Of a stretch of 64,000 nt of DNA, positions 57,285 through 64,000 are shown piece by piece; position 1 is the first letter of the stretch; each line of letters opens with the position of its first letter. The notes beneath the pieces were generated by a model that was not told where the DNA came from, did no database searches, and worked only from the letters and a program-made list of their open reading frames with translations. The DNA is taken from contig NXFV01000939.1 of assembly GCA_002803225.1 (NCBI GenBank), positions 39,922 to 103,921 of the forward strand, given 5' to 3'. Source of the DNA: Gamarada debralockiae. Its lineage: Eukaryota > Ascomycota > Leotiomycetes > Helotiales > Hyphodiscaceae. The position numbers and the translations under genes are program-made.

Positions 57285-58478
57285 GTTCGGAAGATTTTGA
57301 AACGAATGATGAGACGAATGAAGTCATCCCGAATCAGGCCAACGATGACCTTTTATATGTCTCGTTTCCATCACATGGCTCTCCAAGATTGCCTATTTTC
57401 TCCGCAGTGCACGAGGGACCCTAAATTGTCAATTTTGACGGATGAACTCCAACGGGCCGATTATTTTGCGGAGCCCCAACCAAACCATTCGCTGGGCATG
57501 GTAGTACGAACAGCCACCTCATTGGGGAAGCGGGGAATAGTGGGGGTTCCTACAGTAGTGTGCGCCATTCACAGAGGTTTAATGTTAAAATAAGGTCAAC
57601 CGCTCCTCATCGGGGCTGTCCAATGCAAGCTATTTCGCCGAGGCTGCAGTAAAAATGCATTTGGGCGAAGACGACGACATCCTGGTTAACTCTAACACAC
57701 GTATGTGGGATAACGGCGTCGGTCAATTGAGCAGGCCGTCCCCAAGAGTCCGAATATATCACCGAGAATAAGCTACGAGGTGGAGGAATCCGTTGGGATG
57801 GAAATATCGATTGGAGGAGGCTGGGGTTTTTCGCGAGAGATCTGTCTGGAGCCGCAGACCAGCTTCTTCATGCATCGCAGCCGTGCAGAGTTTAATATGA
57901 CAAACTTTGAAGCATGTGATTGCGACCTCATCGTCGCCATCTCTATTTTGCGTAGTATCCAGCGATTCCTCGAGTTCTGAGCTGTTTTCTGATGAGTTCT
58001 TGATTTCCGAGTACCGAAGTCAGGGTGGCAGCGGATTTCCAGGCTCGGCTAGGTCGTAAAGAATCATGAGGTTCGCTATTTTGAAGGTACATAGGTACGG
58101 AGGTACCTAGATTGTCTTAAAGTCAAAGAATTGCCTCCATTTATGTTCTGGTCGGATTCTTTCACGTGCTTCTCTCCCCAAATGTCCCATTTTCTCCACA
58201 TTGCTCAGCACATGCATTTTGCGCAGTGACGAAGATGGCGAGTATCGTCAAAGTGGGGGGAATTTGAGAAATGCATAATAATGCGGAATCATTTGGAGCT
58301 CTCGAACATTCACCTTGATGCATTTCATCCTACAAATTTTCTCAATCAAGCCTAGTGGATAGAGATAGGTCTTCTAGGCGCGTTTTAGTTTAGTAAAGTT
58401 TAGCAACACTTTGCTAGCTGATTAAGCACAATGAAGAATAAAGTGTTTGCTACTCTCAACAAGTATAAAGGTTCGGCA
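57285..58478. other. Glucoamylase promoter and intergenic region
   Basis: 1.2 kb. Contains two CreA-like hexamers (57530-57545) and a cluster of GGTAC steps at 58085-58108. No gene is seen. Confidence 0.45.
57530..57545 (+). promoter_or_regulatory. Two CreA-like SYGGRG sites upstream of glucoamylase
   Basis: GCGGGG (57530-57535) and GTGGGG (57540-57545), 4 bp apart, about 250 bp before the glucoamylase start. Closely paired SYGGRG sites are typical of genes under CreA carbon repression. Function is inferred from spacing and context only. Confidence 0.4.
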
Positions 58479-60194
58479 TCATCTCCGTGTGTTATCGTCT
58501 CGTCTTGATTTCTCGAGCGCAGAATTGACATTACAGCCTTTCCAAACATTACTGATCAAGTCAACATCACCAGGAACTTGCCCTCGAAGAAATCGTGTGA
58601 ACTCTGACATGTAGCCCTGCGCAGAAGTTTGCAACACCACTTGCCAGATTGCCTCTGCGAGTAGGATATCGTCGAATGTCTCCGCGTGTCCAGGATTCGC
58701 ATCGATAGGTAGAGGGACCCACTCAGCCAATAGATATATAGCAATACATGCGGACCTTAGGCCATCCCAAACCCTGTATAATTCTGATGGATGCGAATTG
58801 CGGTACTCGGGGTCAGTGTGCTCTGGCACCCGATGCATCATCCCACCTCTTGCGATCCGACCGCTGCCAATGTACTTGTACTCTGAAGTGTTGATTGGCG
58901 ACCCGCCACTATGGCAACACTTGCGTAGAACGATGAGATAGACCCCTCGGCTGCGGAATTCTGGTGCTATTCTGGATCCACGATTCGGACAGCTTTCCCA
59001 TAGAAGCAGACCCGGGGGACTCCCCTGTTACCATAGAATGCATTCCAGGAAAAAGAGCGGCACTATGTTGGTTAAAGTGGTTAGGCATAGCAAATGCAAG
59101 CTTCTCGTCGTCTCTGACTTCCGCAAGTAGTCTTTTACGGCCCTCATCGATGGTTTCTTGATCTGGGTATGTTTCGACAGCCTTTCGAGCCTTTCGATAG
59201 TGATCGCTATCATGGAGGTCAAATTGGCGTAGAACACCTTGTCGACAATGTCTATATCCCTCAGCGACTTTCATTTCTTGGTTCTGCTGGATCTTCCTTA
59301 TCGCCTGTAATAAGCTTGACCTTGGTCTTACATCTGTTGGTTCGGTAAACAGAACCCAGACAACACAACATTTAGCGGCCTTGATGCAGCAGCACCTACG
59401 AGCAACCAAAACCCCAATTCAAATTTGACGGGCCAATGTGTACTATTTATTTCGAGAGCACCAGCGTAAGCACCAGCGACTTCATTCCTGATTATTAAAT
59501 AAACCATGCCCACGGCCGCGCAATGCCCGCAGCAATCGAGGAACATGAATATGAATAGAATCCGAGTTGCTCCGGACCTGGGTTTCGATGTGTCGATGAA
59601 GAAACGGAGAGGGAGGCAGAAGAAATTGAGGACGACTGAAGCAATTAAAATGGCGCAGACAGCCTCTGAAAGGTGGTGAACAAAAGTGTTGTTAATAGAC
59701 GTTGTACTCGTGTATGTCCAGATTGTTCTGCGTAGGCTGAGGATGTATTGGAGCTGTTGGAAGCCGTAATATCGGCAAAAGTGACAGCGGTGATGTTGAA
59801 TGTGTTTGGGAAAGTACGCTGGCAGCGCACAGTTCCATTCGTAGACCGACAAGTACCTGGTCGAATATTAGTGGCTTTGGCTTCTTAGGAAATCTTCGCG
59901 AACATTAATTCTATCTACTAACCAGAAAGTCCAAACATGTATTTGTCCGGGATCTTGGTGAAATTGCACGATGTACAGATCTTGCCCATAGTATGCGTTA
60001 TGTTGGAGCCGTTTACTGAGTACAATTCATACTTTGATTCGGATTGTGTTCTGCAGCCTAATAGTACATATATACTCAAAGCTAACACGGCTAATAAAAC
60101 ATCAGCGATTCATTAAGAATGAAGGATAAAGAGGTTGGTACTTACCAAGACTGAGGAAAACAAACAAGACAATGTGGAATTTTGTCGTCGACAT
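58479..60194 (-). pseudogene. SUR7/PalI-like four-TM protein gene with frameshifts
   Basis: Exons 60146-60194 and 59933-60090 (GT-AG introns of 55 and 76 bp) encode an N-terminal membrane segment (IVLFVFLSLAVLALSIYVLL) and the start of a Cys-rich loop (ICTSCNFTKIPDKYMFGLSG|TCRSTNGTVRCQRTFPNTF). The next parts are protein-like but in successive frames: a shift near 59725-59745 before TSINNTFVHHLSEAVCAILIASVVLNFF (TM2) and FIFMFLDCCGHCAAVGMVYLII (TM3); another near 59390-59400 before KCCVVWVLFTEPTD (TM4); and a third near 59000 before RIAPEFRSRGVYLIVLRKCC. The first two look like single missing bases. Topology (TM1, Cys loop, three TMs, cytosolic tail) fits the SUR7/PalI superfamily; no exact member is recognised. 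Confidence 0.5.
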
Positions 60195-60934
60195 GGTGAA
60201 TCGAGAAACATTAGTCGGGAAGTAGTTCGGCAGTAGGTGGGAATTCCTAGGATAGAGAATTACATGAATTTAGAAGATAGAATCAACGAAACTACTCCTG
60301 GTTTGAAGTTCTTCACGGGCCGGTCCCTGGCGAGGGTCTGTACCTCTGTGGTGCTTGCCACGGCGCTACATCAACCGAATACACAGTACCAAGATGGGTA
60401 GAAGATAAGAAAGACTGTTAAGCTAGTAGAATTTGGGCGATATCCAAATAAAACCCGCATGGAGGGTAGCTGCAGGGGCCGGTATTGTATTGGCTGTAAA
60501 CCCCCGTCTTGCCTACCAGATCTACTTTGGGAGACACCAGGACCTCAGAACTCAAAATTGGCGCCTTGACGAACAGGCAATCGCGATTTAAAACTTCGGA
60601 ACATGGTTAACCTTTTATTTTAGTGGAGGTCGGAAGGCTTCCCAAGGGCTTCTCAAAGCCTTGATGGATTTAAAGTTTAGTGGACCTTCTACATATCGTT
60701 GGTCAGAGACGGATATATCTGTGGTTAAACGGAAAATGCATGATGAACATTTCTAAATGATTATTTGAAAGTATTGAAAATTTTGTCATTTCTGCTTCTA
60801 TGTACCCGTCTGGTTGAATGCCTCGGCGAATTCATGAAGTCACGCATTCGTCATTAATCATACAAGATCCATCAGTCCACCTCTTCGCAGTTGCAAACCC
60901 CCTCCTCCCGTCAGATTACAAGTAATCTGAGAAT
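60195..60934. other. Intergenic, nothing recognised
   Basis: 740 bp between the SUR7-like gene's start and the 3' end of the Ala/Ser-rich gene, both minus strand. No clear motif. Confidence 0.45.
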
Positions 60935-62301
60935 TTATGTGTGGCCGACAAGGCCAGTAACGGGAGCATTGTCAGGGTTTGTGTTGGTACCAGCAAAGCC
61001 CAGAGCAGTGTTCCACGCGTCGGCGGTCGAAGCATCTTTCGTTCCAAGAGCTGCGATTTGGGTCTGAGCGGCTGCGGCAGCATCCTTAGCGGCCTGATTG
61101 GCACCGCAAACGTTGGTCAATTGATCGTGAATTCTGTTGGTGATGATGTTGGGGTTGAGAGCCTCCTCTTGTCCCTTGTTGACGAGAGGGTCGATAGCTT
61201 GGAAGGTGAATTCGGTAGTGGCGCGGCCGTCAAGTCCAGCCTCGAACTTCATGGTTGGGACGCAGAGTCCGAAATCAAGGCCAGCAATGGTTGATGCGAC
61301 GAATCCGGCGAAGTTTCCAGTAACGGCGTTGGTGACTGCTCCGGATCCAACACCTGGGGATGTGCAAAGAAGGGTTGATCCAGAACCTGTGCAGGTTCCA
61401 GCAGCTCCGGTTGAGGCAGCAGCGGCGGCAGACGTGGTGGCAGCTGCAGCAGCGGCTGATGTGGCGACAGCGGCAGCAGAGGTAGCCTGATATTTGTCAG
61501 TTCCACTTCTTCAAGTTGGGTTTTGCAAAACTTACAGCACGTGTGACGGTAACCAAAGTCGTTCCACAGGCGGCGGCGCTGCTAGAGGCAACAGATGCAC
61601 TGCTAACAGCGGCAACACCGGTGGAATTATCAGAGGTAGAGGCAGGGGCTGAGCTAGCTCCTCCTAGAGTTGAAGCTGCGACTTTCGTTCCATCGGCAGC
61701 CACAGCGGTGAAGTTAGAGAAACCTTGAGCAACCATGACTTGGGCAACGCTCAGTCCGTCAGCTGGGAAAGGAGTGATTTTCGATTTGTTGGAGTTGGCA
61801 TTCTCAAGGATCTCTCCAACAACAGCGGGATCGATGAGGGGCACAACACCACGGAGAGCAGCCGTGGTGGGAAGAGTGGGATCCGAGCAGATCGATGGGA
61901 TGTTGACAACGAACGGGTTGAAGTTCTGCTCGGCGGCGACGAGTCCTCGCGCAGCGGCGATAGCTGCGTCACTGGTTCCAAGTTCAGCAACAATGGCATC
62001 GGCTTGGGTGAGTTCTGTTACTTGTTAGAATCGAGCACGTGATGCGATATGAATTGACTTACTGCCACATGGGTTGGCGGCAGCGAGGAGAAATTGAATG
62101 GAGTTTCCGGCAAGAGTCGCAGCTTGACCAGGAGAACCAAGGTTAGTGAGGGCTCCGATGGCAGAGATTGCTCCGTTGCCTTGTTCTTGACCAAAGCTGT
62201 GACGAATCAGCGCATTTTCGAGTAAGCATAATAATGCGAAATACGTACCTTGCCTCGGCGGCAGCCGCGAGAAGTAGGACGAGAAAATTTGATGTATACA
62301 T
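60935..62301 (-). CDS. Secreted Ala/Ser-rich protein, probable cell-wall protein
   Basis: Exons on the minus strand: 62249-62301, 62063-62196, 61536-62014, 60935-61486; 405 residues, introns 52, 48 and 49 bp. The signal peptide (MYTSNFLVLLLAAAAEA) is split by the first intron. The N-terminal domain (~18-190) has the spaced cysteines NPCGK and PSICSDP. A Ser/Thr/Ala-rich linker (~190-250, ASSAPASTSDNSTG and poly-Ala runs) probably carries O-glycans. The C-terminal domain (~255-405) has CTGSGSTLLCTSPGVGSG and GLDFGLCVPTMKFEAGLDGR. No GPI-anchor signal is seen: the end is NAPVTGLVGHT. I do not recognise a named family. Strong C-ending codon use suggests high expression. Confidence 0.8.
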
Positions 62302-64000
62302 TTCGAGTATATGGGATGTGTTATCGCTCTTCAAAAATCGGTCTTAGTGAATTGAAAGGTTTAAAAATTGTTGGACCGGCCGAATGCAAAAAGCGATTTA
62401 TAATGAGTGTAATGAATATGAAGTTCACGGAACTGTTAAAGAATGTATAAAGTGAGCGCAAAAAGAATGAAGATGGGATGAAGAATCGAAGCCATCGTGG
62501 GAATTCATGAAGATATATAATAACCAGATGTTCGTTTGAGCCCAGAGTATTGCGGCCGTCATCGCATCGCATCGTCTGAACTTCAACAAGCATCCTTGGA
62601 GATCATACAAGCTTAGCCGCTGATAAGATGAACATATCTCACAGCGCTTGGATTTTGTCCGTGCAATTGGAATTCTTGCGAGCTGCCACAGACGAAGTCT
62701 CGCATGGGCTTTGTCGGAAACCAGGGGCGTCTCGGATGCTGGTGTGCGTTAAGCGAGATGAGATCCAAGTGTGAAATATAGGGTGTGGACCCCCAACTTC
62801 GCCGGGCGAGTACCACACATACCCATAAATTTATCCCCAAAATCAAATTGCTTAGAAAAGCGTCATTTAATCAAAATTTCCATGACAAGCAATTGTTGTG
62901 ACTTGTGAGCCGCTTTGAGCAGGTTCCCTCCGTGAGAACGTTCCGCGGCTCCTGGCAGAGATTCGGATCAGGACAGCGCTAACGCGTCGCAGATAGAGAG
63001 GAGGTACCAAGGTACGGAGACTCGTTAGCAGGAAACTCGAAACCCAATAATTTTTCCGCTGCCTCACCCAAATGTTCTACGCCTCAAACGGTCCCTCCGA
63101 GGTACTCAGGTACCTTCGGACTCGCTCTCGTGTCTGAAGTCTTCCGGGGTATAAAAATCGTCCAATCAAAAGATCAGTTGAAAGTCATGGCGGCCCCAAT
63201 TCTGGATCTTTTCGCGAGATCTGGTGTCAGATGAAAAGAGTGTCGACAAGAAGCGCCTTCTCTTCTCCACTTCCAGTTCCAGATATCAGTGCCCGCATGA
63301 GCACGTCATTTCTAGAAGAATATGGCGCAGCGGTATCCTTGGGAGCATCAGCTCACGGCTGAAGGCTTTCCAGGTATTGCATCAAACACTCGCGTCAGTG
63401 GGGAGCGAGTTTGTTTCGCAGTTTCGCAAATTTGGAACAAGTCTCAAAGTTACTACAGTACCAATCCTCTCTGTCGTGGCTGCAGCTGTGGGACAAAGCA
63501 GCGAACGTTCCCCCAAAATCTCCTCATTGATCTCGCAAGCACGCTTAGCATTATGCATTCTTGTAGTTTCTCTTCTAATCGTGTCTTTCAGTTCAAGCAG
63601 CTTGCCTTTTCTGCCTTATACTTTGTCAGAGCGAGTCCTTACCAAGTCACTGACGTGCAGTGTCCTCGTCAAGCGATCACTCAAACATACACAAATCTAA
63701 CTTTGGAATCTGGACAACACAATCGTCAACATAGTTCCCTGTCAGGACTTGCCACCTTGCTTCTGATTTTGCCAACTTGTGAAGGAGAGTAACCTTGGCA
63801 CTCGGTCATCAACTACAATAAATCTTCAAATGGGAAACCAAAAACACAGCAAACTATATGATCTTCCTTAAAGCAAACTTTCTTTGCAACTCGGACACTT
63901 TCTGCTTTCGGCTTTTTGATGGGAATATGGAGCGAAGATGTTGGGATTTCTGAGGTTCCGGTTCAAATGCATGTATTAACTTGACTGACCTTCTACTCTA
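62302..64000. other. Gene-free right end
   Basis: Promoter of the Ala/Ser-rich gene and ~1.4 kb with no supported gene. GGTAC clusters occur at 63001-63016 and 63100-63114. Overlapping plus frames at 63224-63792 lack domains and convincing starts; a gene may begin beyond the window. Confidence 0.4.

Noticed and set aside
63224..63792. Overlapping plus frames at the right end
   Set aside because: Two frames of similar length overlap, neither has recognisable protein features.

Overview
The window is nuclear DNA of a filamentous ascomycete (Pezizomycotina). Genes are split by 45-75 bp GT-AG introns, protein families are fungus-specific (Zn2Cys6 regulators, Bud3-type RhoGEF, LYC1, secreted large-subunit catalase, GH15 glucoamylase with a starch-binding domain), and one transposon carries the C-to-T stop-codon pattern of repeat-induced point mutation (RIP). 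A Leotiomycetes/Helotiales-like source is my guess from overall feel, not something shown by the sequence.

Layout. 0-13 kb: a coiled-coil gene cut by the left edge, a HEI10-like RING protein, a LYC1-type acetyltransferase, the NEDD8 E1 regulatory subunit ULA1 (with a GC-AG intron), a 2.9 kb gene-free pyrimidine/purine-rich stretch, and a Zn2Cys6 regulator. 15-26.6 kb: a secreted carboxylesterase, a short protein resembling only the N-terminus of Dcc1, a Bud3-type RhoGEF of about 1,530 residues, a P-loop kinase and a peroxisomal (SKL) crotonase. 27.7-35.5 kb: an intact methyltransferase followed by a decayed block: a membrane-protein gene and a Baeyer-Villiger monooxygenase gene, each broken by a copy of the same 130-141 bp TG...CA element with target-site duplications, a metallo-beta-lactamase-type N-terminal fragment, and a peptidyl-tRNA hydrolase gene with two 1-nt frameshifts. 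35.9-39.5 kb: a divergent pair, inositol-type sugar transporter plus Gfo/Idh/MocA dehydrogenase, which reads like a small polyol-use module. 39.8-47.5 kb: a regulator whose zinc cluster is only half visible, an intron-containing tRNA-Gln(TTG) and a secreted catalase. 48.4-51.3 kb: an AT-rich transposon island with a RIP-mutated Tc1/mariner-type transposase and two solo LTRs with perfect 5-bp target duplications. 51.3-62.3 kb: a membrane protein, a secreted glucoamylase, a SUR7/PalI-like gene with frameshifts, and a secreted Ala/Ser-rich protein.

How the genes work together: most are single housekeeping or secreted-enzyme genes. The clear functional pairing is the inositol transporter/dehydrogenase. 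Methyltransferase + BVMO + MBL fragment + membrane protein may be the remains of a small secondary-metabolism locus (inference). All exon joins below were read by eye from splice signals and protein continuity and have no transcript support.
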